DNA of 64,000 nt from Austropuccinia psidii (GCA_023105745.1 JALGQZ010000007.1:26231-90230); one strand, 5' to 3'; shown: positions 1-11,459, counted from the stretch's first letter. The notes: generated from the sequence alone by a model not told the origin. Translations and numbers: made by a program.

Positions 1-117
1 AAAATAAAAAAAATAAAAAAAAATGTAAAACAATGTAAAAAAATATAAAAAAATACAAAAAAATATAAAAAAATATAAAAAAATATAAAAAAATATAAAA
101 AAATATAAAAAAATATA
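1..117. repeat. A-rich simple repeat flanking copy 1
   Basis: Low-complexity run of A with regular single T, mostly a 10-bp period of the form ATAAAAAAAT. It directly abuts the transposon end at 118. The last three bases before the end are ATA, the expected 3-bp target duplication, whose partner is lost in the gap. Confidence 0.9.
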
Positions 118-163
118 CACCGGGGCAAATCTCGTGTCAATCGTTGGCGATTGACTTCACGTC
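118..163 (-). repeat. Terminal inverted repeat, right end of copy 1
   Basis: Starts CACCGGGGCAAATCTCG and continues through the GATTGACTTCACGTC block. It matches the copy 3 right end (50074-50119) almost exactly and both ends of copy 2. A CAC start and a 3-bp target duplication are typical of CACTA-superfamily elements. Confidence 0.9.
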
Positions 164-235
164 AAGCAAACGTCAAGCAGGATAAAAGTCGAGCTCACGT
201 CAAGCGAAAATCAAGCGAACGTCGAGCACACGTCA
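159..235. promoter_or_regulatory. Subterminal ACGTCAAGC motif cluster (copy 1)
   Basis: The 9-mer ACGTCAAGC occurs at 159, 170 and 197, with close variants at about 208 and 219 and a further ACGTCA at 229. Clusters of short subterminal motifs are the known binding sites for transposition proteins in CACTA elements. That this cluster has that role is inference. Confidence 0.5.
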
Positions 236-439
236 CACTCTGGTCTTACACCAAATCCTGTGACATCCAATAATATTGGTTCTCCTGTGCCTTCAACTCA
301 GATTCCTCACCACCTGATCATCCCACAACCGTCCGATGATTGGTAAAAATTACACCAGACCCGCCTGTTTGCACACACACACATCAAAGATGTCCTTCAG
401 CCAGTCTTGATGTAGGCGGGGGGTTTGACTTCACCAGGT

Positions 440-612
440 CATCCATGAAGTGTGCGTGTGCATGCGTGGGGGCGGGTGCGTTTGCGTGTGCGGGAGCATG
501 TGTGGGTGCGTGGGCGTGTGCATTGGCGCGTGCGGGTGGGTGTGCGTGTGCATTGGCGTGTGCGTGTGCATTGGCGCGTGCGGGTGCACATGCGGGTGTG
601 GGTACGCAAAAG
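440..612. repeat. GT-rich subterminal minisatellite (copy 1)
   Basis: Degenerate tandem units built from GTGCATTGGCG and GTGTGCGTGTGC. Several short open frames cross it in all phases and give only Cys/Val/Gly or Ala/Cys/Gly strings, so I do not call it coding. Positions 613-865 are non-coding 3' flank of the transposase. Confidence 0.8.
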
Positions 613-865
613 CCGATTCCGCTTCCAACATGATGATGGCGCAGTTAGAAATTTTGGATGCTGTGAAGGGTGAGTGTGTGGGTCATTTGATCATTGGACT
701 TGGCTTATTCACACTGTACCCAATGTCAAAATAGTAAGTTCTTTGTGGCAATGTGAAATAATGGGCTTTGCTTGTCACAATGGCATGTCTCTGTCACTAA
801 ATTTTGAGGCAATTATTTCACTAGCAAAATTGCTAATGAATCTGAGAGATTTGCATTTTTGTAGA

Positions 866-3800
866 CTAAATATCATGAAATAACGGCTTTATCATTACAA
901 GCAGTCCACATGACAGAGCTTTGTTATCATACAATCCACAGTTACCTTCTATTTCTTCTTCAGATATAATCAAGTGTCCATCATCAAAACCAACAGCTTT
1001 ATAAATATTGAGATACGGCCAATCTGGTAGGAAATTCACATCAATCTTTAAAGTTTTTAAAATCAGAAAGTTATTGTTCAGTATGCTAGATGGCTCAGAG
1101 ACTTTGAAAATGCTATCAATAATACCAAATTGTCGTGAGTTGCCCCTCAGAAAACATATCACACTGTTGCTGATATTTTTGGATTCAGTTGAAAATATAT
1201 TGTTCCCAATATTAATGTTTGAAACTGGAAAATACCAAGGTGAGACAATCCTTGAAGTAGCAGGACTTGTGGATTGCACCGTAGTGTCTAAGCTGATCCA
1301 ATCAACTATTTCCCTTGTTGCATGAAAAGTCTGTAAGTACTCAACCAGGCAATCATAATTTGGTTGGTCATGGCGGGATGGCTTGTTATATTTATGGTGA
1401 TTGAACACGGCAGGTGGCTGTGATTCGAAAAGCGGTTTTATTTCACATGGCACAGATGGGGATTTCAGCAGAACGGAAAGGTTGGAAAATCGACAGATAT
1501 GTTGAAGTAAGGTTTTATCTATATCATCTATTCAGAGTTGCAAAAAGTTAGTCTTATTCAGTTCAGGTGTTTAATCAATGTGAATATATTGATCTTATTA
1601 ATTGACGTACATATCTTGTTATTTGTTGGCATCTTTGCAAATACTCCAATCAAGCGCTCATAACCCCATGTGGCTGAGGCTTGTGCTGGGCCCCAACGTT
1701 GGAAGAGTTTGGGAATATGATCAGCAAAATGATGATTTGGTTTACTTTTCTGTTTTGGGAACAGGTGTTGATTGGAAAGGCGGAATTTTTTCCAATGTTC
1801 AGCAAATGCAGTCGCATCATCTATTGAAACAGTCCAGCTTGTGGCAATGTTGATAGCACTAATCAAATGGAATGTATTCTTGGCTAGTTCATTTGCAAGT
1901 TCTTCTGACTGACCCATTTTTCTTTGAGTGTTGGAAGATTGGTGTGCATCTAATGACATCTGTTGACTGAGCATTAGAAATGGAATATAGACCTTATATA
2001 AGAGAGCCCATTCAGCGGCTTTTAAGCTACCATGAGAGGGGGAACCCATTTTGCGGGGAACTCTTGTCCAAGATGAGGGAATTATGGTCTCAGATATGAT
2101 TTGTCGGAGATTCTCAAGAGCCTCACCCTTGAACTGGTGATCACTCAGTGCAGTGATATCCAATTCAGAGGGTATTTCAGAAGTGGGGATGTAATTGGCA
2201 TCAAATGAAGGAATCTCCGCAGAACCACTAGATGGATGTTCTGTGTTAGGGGTGGGCATTGGGAAGTAGTTTTTTCGGGTGGAAGTAGTGGGGAGTGGCT
2301 CATTTATTATTTTTGCTGCGTCTCTTCTCAGGGAGCGGGCCTCTCTCAATGTGATTTTATCAAGAGAGCTGTTGGAGGTCATGGAATCTGAGTCTGAACT
2401 GTTGGTGTCATTGGATTTCCTGCGGGACCTGAAGTAAATTTTTGATTTCGCCTCTGGAATGCACAATTTGAAAGTTGCATGATCCTTCAAAATTCCAAGT
2501 ATTAAATTATGCATTATGTCAAGATTAACCATTCTGGTTGCATCCCAATACGGAAGGTCTTCCAAAATTGAATATTGCACTCCATACTCAGAGAAAATTG
2601 CTTGTCTTTGTTGTGGGGTTGCCCGAAGCCATTTGGCAATGGTTGATTTATGACTTTGGTATGAGCGCGTGTAGTGAAATTGAGGACCAATTTCTTCAAT
2701 TTGAGCTTTGTGAATGGTGCAAAAATTACAAAAGTGGTTTCCTGAATGGGAAATAAATCCAGTAAGCTTGCGCATGGCAACCACATCCGCAATGGCTGTG
2801 AGGATGGCAACACGGATAAAGGATCCTGATGGACCTGTTGAGGTGGGTGCAAAATGGTAACCTTGCCATAGCTCTTTGAGCTCGTTGATGAGTGGCATTA
2901 ATAGATAATTCAATTGAAGCGCAGTTGGCTCCTTTGGACCAGGGATCATTCCTGCAACATAGACATTCTCGGGCTTCAATCTTTCACTTGGGGGGAGATT
3001 AAGACAAATAAGCATGATAGGTCCAATGCTAGCCAACCGGGTTGACTTTCCATGTGCATTAAACCAGTCCACATATATGGAGAAGGCCAATGCACCAGGA
3101 ATGGACATGAATGGGGGGTCATGGATATTTCTAGTGCCAGTGAAGCGTCTCCAGACCAATCCATCCCAGACGTCACGTTTTGGGGAATCTTCGGGAGTTT
3201 GGGATTGTTGATGTTGATGCAGAATGTCCATAATTCCAGCCCACTGGAGAAATCTGGCAAGCCAATTTTTGAATGGTTGATAAATGAAATGTTTTGTTGG
3301 TATAAATTTTTGCTTCATGTTGGTTGTGTTTTGGGTGTGGGGTTCAGATGAATAGATGAATTTGCCTAATGATTGTGTGCAAGGGGGATCATGATCATTT
3401 GGGTCATTATGGCGTTGACAGTGGGGTTGGTCAGTTGTGACTGATTCAGTAAGGCCATTAAGAGAGAAACATTGAGGACAACATATATAGTTTTGAATCA
3501 CTGGCTCCAATTGGAGATGTTCAAATATGGTACTCAGATCTTGAGGTATATGGAATGCAGGAGCGGGGGGACCAGCTGAGCTTGAGATACTGGACTTGAT
3601 CAGCAGGTTCAGGGCGGGGTTGAGTATGCGTGAAGCCCTGCGGGGTAAATTATACCTTAATGATAGAATGGCAGATATTATCATTCCTAGGTCTTGTGGG
3701 GGAAGGGTTTGACTGCCACTATATGGTTTCTGTGCAGTTGAATTGAGACCCGCTGGAGTTGGGAAAGTGCTTTGGGTCAAACATGAATAATCAGCTGGGA

Positions 3801-4026
3801 AGATTTGATCCGATAGAATTTGTGGGCACCCAGATCCTGATGCAGAAGTAGGGATGTTTGGAAGAGATTTGGGTGCAATGGTTGATTTGAGCTTTTTAAT
3901 GTGCTGTTTATATTGGAAAGGTGTGAAGGCAACTCCTTGCCTATCACCCTCAGGGGAAGAGTGTGTTTGAGTTGAGCAGTGTTGACACATGCATATACGC
4001 ATTGAGGAATATGGCCGGGTTGTCAT
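866..4026 (-). CDS. CACTA/Plavaka-type DDE transposase, copy 1 (intact)
   Basis: Two exons (4026-1611 and 1527-866, intron 1610-1528 with GTACGT donor) join to 3078 nt, encoding 1025 aa. The product should cut and join the transposon ends in the nucleus. The N-terminus has a CxCxxC group at residues 12-17 and a CCPxC group at about 182-186. The core has the Tnp2/Plavaka layout: D320 in YVDWFNAHG, D414 in AIADVVAMRK followed by a zinc-like CNFC, and E790 in WGYERLIG. I assign these as the DDE triad from family layout. About 220 residues follow E790 with no domain I recognise. It is the only one of the three transposase copies with no stop and all three acidic residues, although its host element is interrupted by copy 2 and cut by the gap. 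It is divergent from the 646-aa gene starting at 4987. Confidence 0.87.
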
Positions 4027-4986
4027 TGTTGCAGGAATTGGGAGTACGGTTGGTTTGTGTATAAATATCTATGGTTGATGTGAAAGTTTTTAGGAGTGTT
4101 ATTAATTGGAAATAAAATTCAGTGATTATTTATGAAGGGGGAGATGATTTGAGCCAGCTGAGGATTTTATCCCATTTGTAATGGAGCATGAGCTGCAGTG
4201 GATAAAGTTTAACATGTCTCATCTGGATGGCGGAATTGGTTAGGCGTTTAATTGGGTAAAATGCCATGCTGCTCAATGCTCATACATATTCTAGTTTATT
4301 TACACATTGTGATAGTGCGGGTTTGACCATTGAGGGGGTTCCATTAGTGAAGTGTTACCATTGAATTGAGGGGATTAACATTTAATCCATGTACGCTGGC
4401 ACGCCATCGTACATGGTTTAAACCTTATTACAGACATAACTATATAACTCTATTACATAAGGGGTTGGAGTACAGCTAAAGTCTTGGTATTTGGTTTGAG
4501 TGCGGCGGGCTTTGAATCAGTTGGAATGTGATTTGGATTGTCTTGCCTTTCGGGAAAAGGTGATGTCTCTTTTGTGGGTAAATCCTTCATGAATATACCC
4601 CTTTACAGATGTACAATGTTGTGGAATTTCAATGCATATATGGGCAGTTTGGATAATTCACAAAATGTGACAATGGGGAGGCATAAATGGTACTGAATAT
4701 GATTACTTATGAATGATGGGTCCCCTTTGAGATCAAGGAAATATCACATTATATGCTGGTAGGCCGTGCAGGGTGGTTTCCGACAAAAGCGGAGGAGCTC
4801 AAGAGGAGGCAGGGAGGATTCTCCTCAAAAGAGTCTTATCTGACTTCCACACAACACTTAGTTCCAACTATTCATAGAATTTCTCTATTCTAAATTTGAA
4901 AAGATTTCATCTCATATCACTCTATTTTATCATAATACTGAGGTGTTTTATCTAGTTAAAAATAGTAGTGTACTTTTTCGGCCCTT
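4027..4986. promoter_or_regulatory. Divergent promoter of transposase and 646-aa gene (copy 1)
   Basis: About 960 bp separate the two divergent start codons. It contains an AT-rich stretch near the transposase start (TATAAATAT at about 4061) and a 30-bp palindrome at 4387-4416. No open frame is conserved in all three copies. Confidence 0.6.
4387..4416. promoter_or_regulatory. 30-bp palindrome (copy 1)
   Basis: Arms CCATGTACG and CGTACATGG flank TGGCACGCCA-type central bases. It keeps the CGn-N10-nCG spacing shared by the other intergenic palindromes of the element, and lies 361 bp upstream of the transposase start. Confidence 0.7.
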
Positions 4987-5081
4987 ATGTCATCTTTCAA
5001 GTCACATAAATCCCGTTCAGGTTCTGTTCATGACTCAAATAGTGAATCTAGCATAGAATATGTTCAAACACAGTCACCATT
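4987..5081 (+). pseudogene. Unknown 646-aa gene, copy 1, 5' fragment
   Basis: First 95 coding nucleotides (protein begins MSSFKSHKSRSGS) of the gene that resumes at 28905. The gene was split by insertion of copy 2. Confidence 0.85.
5079..5081. repeat. Target site duplication ATT, left of copy 2
   Basis: ATT precedes the left end of copy 2 and is repeated at 28902-28904. The same gene without the insertion, in copies 2 and 3, has a single ATT at this place, so this is a true 3-bp duplication. Confidence 0.92.
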
Positions 5082-5127
5082 CACCAGGGCGAATCTCGCG
5101 TCGATCGTCGGCGATTGACTTCACGTC
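5082..5127 (+). repeat. Left terminal inverted repeat of copy 2
   Basis: Begins CACCAGGGCGAATCTCGCG and ends GATTGACTTCACGTC. It matches the reverse complement of 28856-28901 with two mismatches, both C/T or G/A changes at CpG. Confidence 0.93.
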
Positions 5128-5400
5128 GCACCGCGGTCAGTATAAAATCTTGCTTCAGTCGCGTTAGTGTCACTTTATAGTCACTGGATTTAGTGGGTCA
5201 CGTCACGTCAGCTTCAAGACAACGTCAATCGTCACATGTGTCACATGAGAATGTCACTCAAAGCCCAAACCCATTTCAACACTATGCGCAACGTTTGTGT
5301 AATTTCACCTCATTGGCTTCCGCCTCCCCGACGCTTAGCATGCTTACGCACCCGCACCGCCCTCCATCCGGATGAGACTCCGACACTGCCCGCCCCTCTC
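5128..5400. promoter_or_regulatory. Left subterminal region of copy 2
   Basis: Rich in short GTCAC/CGTCA motifs (for example around 5170-5260), unlike the ACGTCAAGC form at the right end. Possible transposition-protein binding sites by analogy with CACTA elements. Short open frames here are compositional. Confidence 0.4.
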
Positions 5401-5439
5401 CGTCCTCACCACTCGCTACGCTTTCACACCCACGCCCCT

Positions 5440-5925
5440 ACCATCCTCACGCTTGTGTAGTACCCTCCCGACATGCCTCCGACAACGCTTACCATCCTTA
5501 CGCTCATGTAGTGCCCTCCCGACATGCCTCCGACACCACTGATGACCCTTACGCTTGTGTAGTGCCCTCCCGACATGCCTCCGACACAGCTTACCATCCT
5601 TACGCTCATGTAGTGCCCTCCCGACATGCCTCCGACATTAGTTACCCTCCCTCCCGACATTCTCCCGACACTGCTTACCATCCTTACGCTCATGTAGTGC
5701 CCTCCTGACATGCCTCCGACAACAGTTACCCTCCCTCCCGACATTCTCCCGACACAGCTTACCATCCTTACGCTCATGTAGTGCCCTCCCAACATGCCTC
5801 CGACAACAGTTACCCTCCCTCCCGACATTCTCCCGACACTGCTTACCATCCTTACGCTCATGTACAGTAGTGCCCTCCCGACATGCCTCCGACAACGCTT
5901 ACCCTCCTCACGCTTCCGTATTACA
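5440..5925. repeat. Left-arm minisatellite, about 84-bp unit
   Basis: Higher-order units recur at about 84-86 bp spacing (TTACGCT at 5598, 5684, 5768 and 5852). They contain CCTTACGCTCATGTAG, TGCCCTCCCGACATGCC and CTCCCGACA blocks. Parts of the same vocabulary recur in the internal 40-bp minisatellites. Open frames on both strands here are repeat artefacts. Confidence 0.85.
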
Positions 5926-6459
5926 TTCATAGTTTACAGTATGGTGGCTTGTTGGCGTACACGATGAACGCAATTGCCGAAATATGCTGAGTGGCCTTCT
6001 CTGCCAACAGGACCTAAGGGGATATTGGTCAGTATATTCACCATGTTGTGGTTAGGGTTTAAATCATGAGACTCACAAATTAAAACCTAATAAGTGGACT
6101 ATTTAAGACAACAATTGTATCTCCTGTTTCTCTGACAAAACCATTTTATTTCATGTCAATCAAATGAACACTTTGCTTAGTCCTTACCTCATGAGCATCG
6201 AATAGTTCAAAAGTTGACTTTAGTAGGTTTCTCACTAGTCAACTTTATTCAATGTCTCACAGGGAAGTGATTTCATTTGCATGATATGAAATAATTTGCA
6301 AAACATCGCCTCCTTCAATTTCCCGCCAAATCGCATTTTGCAAATGCGATTATTTTACTTCCACCTATTTTCTTCAATTTGGATCTTTTATCCAAAAATT
6401 TTCAAACAAGTTATCAATCAACTCGTCACCATCTCTTTGCTTACTAAACTACCTCCGCG
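5926..6459. other. Upstream region of 677-aa gene
   Basis: About 530 bp with no gene and no palindrome like those before the other genes. It is AT-rich and should hold the promoter of the gene starting at 6460. Confidence 0.5.
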
Positions 6460-8701
6460 ATGGCCCAAACCCCGGGAAATTCAACGGAATTTAATGAACG
6501 ACCAACTTCAGCCCCAGAGAGTGGAAGTGAAATCTCTGATATGGCCAGTAGTCATGAACTGGGAATTGAAGTAGAGAGCCAGTCACATGAAGATAATCAA
6601 GATCCACCAGCTCTTCCAGAATGTGAGTATACATCCATCTTGAGTATTTCTAATCTCTCAAAACCTGATATTGTGTCTTAGCCTTTATTTCAGGTCAACC
6701 GCCAAGCTCTCAGAAACCAAATTTTAAAAGTTATGAGAAGGAAAAGACTGTTGAACCTTGTGCACCGACAGAAGATGATGGGCAAGATGATGTAATTTTC
6801 AGTGGGGAGGTGGAAATTATATCCAAGGAACAATTTGTCTCCAACATTGCTCAAACAATCCCAAGGCTCAAAAAAATCCAAAATGATAGTAAAATTCCTG
6901 ATTATGTGCGTCAAAAGATTGCTGAAGCCATGAGCCTGCTCAAAATGGATTTGAACCGTAAGTCCATTACTAATTCAAAACAAAATTGATAAAAATAGCT
7001 GCTTACAATATATGGGCAGGTGTGGAGGTGGGAGAATCTCTACCTGAAGGATCTCGAGTCGTAATTGGATTTCCAGGCAAAGGATTAGGAAAAAGACCAA
7101 ATATACATGCGACCAAAAAAACAAACAAAAAACGCCGTACCTTTGAAGCCGCAAACGATTCTCGCGATCAAGGTGATGAAATTATCAATGTTGAAGGGGA
7201 CCATATTGATAATGAACCTCCGCATACTGAACCCTCCCCAATACTCAATGAAACAATCCATGATGAAGCTCCACATACAGAAAGTCCCCCGATACCCAAT
7301 GAAACAATGCATGATGCAACCCCTCCCGCCTCTCCTCGGAATATTCAAGCCTTTCAAGAAAGGGAAACAATTAAACATGATACAATGGGACGAGATATGA
7401 CTGATATAATTCCCGACGCTGAGCCCAAAGTGTCATCCGCTGCGAATTTTCAAGGAATATTTTTATCCCGCATGGAAGAGTTTGCAGGTGTTTTGAATTA
7501 TCATTCCAATATTACTCAACAATCATGGAAAAGGGGGCTTGATAATATCAATAGGATTTACAAAAATAGATGGGACAATTTACCAACAAAGGATGCTCAT
7601 ACATTCCTGCCGGTTGGTATTAAGGTGATCAGTAACCGAGATCTTAAAATGTCGGCTTGGCTGCAGGACCTTGAGATGGCAGGTGAGTTTTTTTTTATCT
7701 TTGCGCATGATACTTGATTATTGGCTGTTGACTGGTGATATAAATTGCAATATACAGGGTTAGATTTTTTTAAGCCAACCGAAACAGAAGCGTTTTTTGA
7801 TCACAACATTTGGAATCTCAAATTGATGAAGGAATCAGCTAAACCTCCAGATAATCTCGCAAAATCTGAACACTCCTTCTTCAAAATGGTTCAGAGCCTT
7901 CTTTACCCCGCCAATCCAGTTAAACATTTTTGGGCAAATGTGATGTTTGAATCCATTAGTTTAGTCTCATACGATGTGATTGCACCCAAACCATATGTTG
8001 CACCAACATCAAATTCGACCGATCCTCTTGGACTCGAACGGGGACCAGTTGAATACCTTGCCTCCTGCTTGAGTAAATCGAAGCAACGTGCAACCCAACT
8101 CAGCATTGAACATGGCGGGGCTGACAATGAGATATCCACAAAGCCGCACAAGAACCTGGAGGATCTAATGGATACAGTTATCCATTTGATGATTGCGTAC
8201 AACATGGTACGTGCACATACAAAGGTCGAAGTTAATGGCATCAAAGGCAAACTCACGAACTCAAAAAAAAATGAGGCCATCAAAGATCTTTTGGCGTGTC
8301 ACAAGAATCTTGGAATCAATCGAATTTGCTATGGTATATTAGAGGCATTCTGTGCAGCGGGGGTTTGTGGTTTGATGGTATGCTCAGATGACTGGAGAAC
8401 AAGCTCAGTTAAAGGGGCTTTAGCACTAATTGACATTTCCGCAAAACTTTCAGAGGGTAAAAATCTAGTGGAGCCAGTGTGGCTACGTACTAATAAGTAT
8501 ATATGTAATTTACTGAATAAAAGTTTCTTCTCATCAGAGTCTTTTAACCCCACTGTACCTCTTAGATTTGATTTTGCACGATGCTTAGTATTAGACTTTG
8601 GTGATGCCTGGGTGGCAAATCGCGGGCTTGGTTCAAGTGATGAGGTCACCTTGACGGTACCCAGGTCAGCTAAACTCACAACCAGGATTGACCCGTTTTA
8701 G
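6460..8701 (+). CDS. Unknown 677-aa transposon protein
   Basis: Four exons (6460-6622, 6694-6957, 7020-7682, 7758-8701) with GT-AG introns of 62-75 bp join to 2034 nt, an exact multiple of three, encoding 677 aa. I recognise no domain. The first 140 residues are acidic and polar. Residues near 160-190 are basic (KKTNKKRR), a possible nuclear signal, followed by a low-complexity Glu/Pro/Thr stretch with repeated HTE and PNET motifs. The last 400 residues look globular with many aromatics. It ends in a Thr/Val/Ser-rich tail, then TRIDPF and a TAG stop. It is the first gene after the left arm. Copy 3 keeps only its last 55 codons. An accessory transposition role is inferred from position only. 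Confidence 0.8.
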
Positions 8702-9278
8702 ATTAGCTTTGTACTAGATAGATTGTAATTTAATTTTGCAAAGTTATTTATGAATTTAATAATCATGACTTCCTATCCTACTACTTCCCGGATGCCACAG
8801 TCTGAGTACCAATAGTAATTGTACGGCGGCATGCCTCCGTACATCATTGCAAAGACTCCGACAAGACGCAAGCTGAGTCAGGCGATGTGCCCGCGAGTAG
8901 CACACGCGGGTGCATTGCGGGAAGTCGCGTTTATCACTTCCCGCCAGTCCATAATAGGCCAAATGTTCCTGTGTCTTTCAAGAGGACTAGGATAGCTAGG
9001 GATCCGCAGCAGGATGCATATTGCATTTGCGTGTGCTTGCAATATTCCAAATGGTTGGATTGGAAAGTGATTGCATGGGAACATCAATGTGGAAAATTGA
9101 ATAATGCACTATCCACTGCAATTTTCAGGTTCAGGTATTTGAGATCGTGAATTTGCCAAGGTCAGGCGTGAGCTTTCTTTTTAGCCGCAATTAAAAAAGA
9201 TTCATCCACCGCAATCCAATTTAGGTGATATTAAGAAATCAGTAATCATTTGGTTTCATTTCATTTTCTGCTGAAAGC
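8702..9278. promoter_or_regulatory. Upstream region of dioxygenase gene (copy 2)
   Basis: 577 bp between two plus-strand genes, holding the 22-bp palindrome at 8821-8842. A conserved AT-rich stretch lies before the start. I see no gene. Confidence 0.55.
8821..8842. promoter_or_regulatory. CGG-N10-CCG palindrome upstream of dioxygenase
   Basis: GTACGG and CCGTAC arms around CGGCATGCCT. CGG at 8824 and CCG at 8837 are 10 bases apart, the spacing of a Put3-type Zn2Cys6 site. It lies 436 bp upstream of the start codon. Copy 3 (33072) has one half-site changed from CGG to TGG. Confidence 0.7.
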
Positions 9279-10623
9279 ATGCCATTCACGAAAAAAGGAA
9301 AAGAGCGTAAAAGGGAACTCGCGAGAAAGCGTCGGGCTGAGGAAGGAAAGTGTGAGTTACTCGCTTAATCTCAGTGTATATATATAGATATATATATATG
9401 CTTCCACATTTATGTGGCACCCTCATTGGGCCCCACTGAAGAACATGGGCTTTAGTCGGTTCAGATTGTGCCAATGTCATGTGGGCTCCAACAGGGAAGT
9501 CAAAGGATGTGTGCCAAAGAAAGCTCCTTGGCAGTATCTGATATCTTGTGTGCTTCAACACGTAGTGATCCCTCAACCACTCGGGAATAGTAGCAGATCC
9601 CAAAAGACAAATGAGCGCAAAACGACCCGAATGAATAGGTTGTTTTCCTCCTCTCGCCCAACAGCACAAATATCAATGCCAGTATCAGCAAATATCACCC
9701 CAAGTGAAATTCGGAGGCTTGTGGATGTCAATCAGATCAAACGCATTCACTTTGGGCGTGTGGCAATTTTCTCTTCAACCGGATTACTCATTGCCCTTGT
9801 CGAATTCCGACCATTCACAACAATGAGTGAAGTCGAGGTCAATCAATGGGATGAATTATCACAATTCCTATTTCGCGAAAAGAGTTTCACCGACCCTATT
9901 GCAACAAATGGAGCATTACTGGAGGGATTTATGTTCGCGATTGGGTGGCGCAAATGCACCACGAAGAATGAACAATTTGGTCTGTATGGTAGTGCTGGCA
10001 AAATTGAAAATGCAAAAGATGAATGGCGGGACTGAGGTGCCAATCTTAGCTCGGTGGGTTGCATTCTATGTCAATCCTTACGATATGTTGGGGATAATTT
10101 ATTTCAGAAGATTCAAAATTGCTACAGCTCATTGGGGGTTCCGTCTTTTGATCAAGTCAACTATGAAGGCAATATTCCGGCAAATCAGGGTGCATTCGAG
10201 TTCGCTTCCGCACTCACTTTCACCATGAATGGATTCAAAAATGCACCTCATGTTGATAAGGATGCATCGCTGTATGCTTCGGGATGGTGGTTTCAAGCTG
10301 ATAAGCGGACCGGCCAAATTCAAAGAGATGCGTCAAAGCGGTGTACAGGGGGAAAATTGATTTTCCCAAATGAGCATTTTTGGATTGATCTATCCGCATG
10401 TCATGGGCTCATTCAGGTAGTGTGGGCCAGTAGTACATTTGTTCATTATACTGATCCAGCACAGGACAACGGAAGCACGACACTAGTGGGTATGTCCGCA
10501 CAATGCTCAAGCAGGTTAGCAAAAACAATGCGGCAAAAAAGCAATGGCTATTATGAGATTGGCGAGAGAGCGGGCTATCAAATCAGGGATGGTAATACAA
10601 TCTCATGCCGATTCAAAGAATGA
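9279..10623 (+). pseudogene. Tet/JBP-like 2OG-Fe(II) dioxygenase, copy 2 (nonsense)
   Basis: Homolog of the intact gene at 33530-34874. A short basic first exon (MPFTKKGKERKRELARK) is followed by an intron and a long second exon. It is broken by TGA at 10033-10035 where copy 3 has CGA (Arg), a CpG transition. The downstream half still encodes the iron-binding core: HVD starting at 10249, the GGKLIFPNEHFWIDL strand and the FVHYTDPA histidine. The last 37 codons are repeated at about 13512-13623 by the 3-kb tandem duplication. The exact first intron boundary is uncertain; a GTGTGA donor at 9350 with acceptor at 9464 would give 409 codons. Confidence 0.85.
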
Positions 10624-10749
10624 GGAGATTTGCAAGTGGGTTGGGTAAGTAATGGTGAGGTAAGGCAGAGGACAATATACACCAGGATTGGATGGATTCG
10701 AGTGCGGGAGATGGGGTGTCTCACATGAAAAAGGGGTGAAGTGGATTAT

Positions 10750-10771
10750 GTACAGTGGCATGCCATCGTAC
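10750..10771. promoter_or_regulatory. Palindrome 3' of dioxygenase gene
   Basis: GTACAG and TCGTAC arms around TGGCATGCCA; the duplicate at 13750-13771 has GTACGG. It is the same palindrome class as at 8821, with one half-site decayed at a CpG, and lies just before the minisatellite. Confidence 0.6.
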
Positions 10772-10800
10772 ATCTGTCCTGGTTTGTTGCTATTGTCCAG

Positions 10801-11325
10801 GATGCCAATGCTTCACACACAAATCCTCATGCTTGTGCAGGTCCTGACAATGCTGAAAGTTCCTTACGCCTATGCGGGGTGCCAACGCTACACACGCCAA
10901 TCCTTGGGCGTCTGCAGGCTCCCAAAAATTCACACGCCAATCCTTACGCCTTTACAGGCTTTTGACGATTCACACGCCAATTCTTACGCTTGTGAAGCTT
11001 CCCCACAATGCTGAAATTTTCTTTAGCCTGTGCAGGATCCCAAGAATTCACACGCCAATTCTTACGCCTGTGCAGGCTCCCAAAAATTCACACGCCCATC
11101 CTTATGCTTGGGGAGGGTCCCAAAAGTGCTAAAATTCCTTACGCCTGTACAGGCTTCCGACAATTCACATGCCAATCCTTACGCTTGGGAAGGTTGCCAA
11201 CAATGCTGACAAATTCTTACGCCTGTGCAGGCTCCCAACAATTCACACGCCAATCCTTACGCCTGTGCAGCCTCCCGACAAGTCACACGCCAATCCTTAC
11301 GCTTGTGAAGGTTCTAGACAATTTA
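10801..11325. repeat. 40-bp minisatellite (first unit of duplication)
   Basis: Units of about 40 bp built from CACACGCCAATCCTTACGCC, TGTGCAGGCTCCC and GACAATT. Open frames through it give repeats of ANPYACAGSRQ in one phase and HTPILTP in others. All phases stay open because the period is regular, so I do not call it coding. It lies between the convergent ends of the dioxygenase and Zn2Cys6 genes. Confidence 0.88.
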
Positions 11326-11459
11326 AACAATTCAATACATGAGTAAGACTAATAGCGTGTGACCATAGGAAAGGCCATGTTTCACGAATCTGGACTCGAT
11401 TGCTCACATACGGGAACCTCCCGCTTTTTTACAGTTAGGAATGGGTATGGCTCTAAACC

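Larger units (their letters stand above)
118..5081 (-). mobile_element. Giant CACTA/Plavaka-like transposon, copy 1, right part (inverted)
   Basis: This is the right-hand 5 kb of the large transposon, in inverted orientation. It begins with the CACC terminal inverted repeat at 118, carries the intact transposase gene (866-4026), the divergent promoter, and the first 95 coding bases of the unknown 646-aa gene. It is interrupted at 5081 by copy 2 and resumes at 28902. Joining 5081 to 28905, which removes copy 2 and one ATT, gives exactly the 535-nt first exon seen in copy 3, so the nesting is certain. Confidence 0.93.

Noticed and set aside
431..734. Several overlapping ORFs of 66-97 codons in the GT-rich arm (also 28265-28701 and 49521-49897)
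   Set aside because: They are open in many frames because of the short tandem repeat, give only low-complexity Cys/Val/Gly or His/Pro/Thr strings, and change length freely between copies.
5440..5925. CRISPR-like array
   Set aside because: The units are contiguous and composed of shared blocks without unique spacers, and the sequence is eukaryotic.
10688..11346. A repeat protein coded by the 40-bp minisatellite
   Set aside because: Three phases are open, unit number differs between copies 2 and 3, and no start context is shared. A regular array without stop words explains it.
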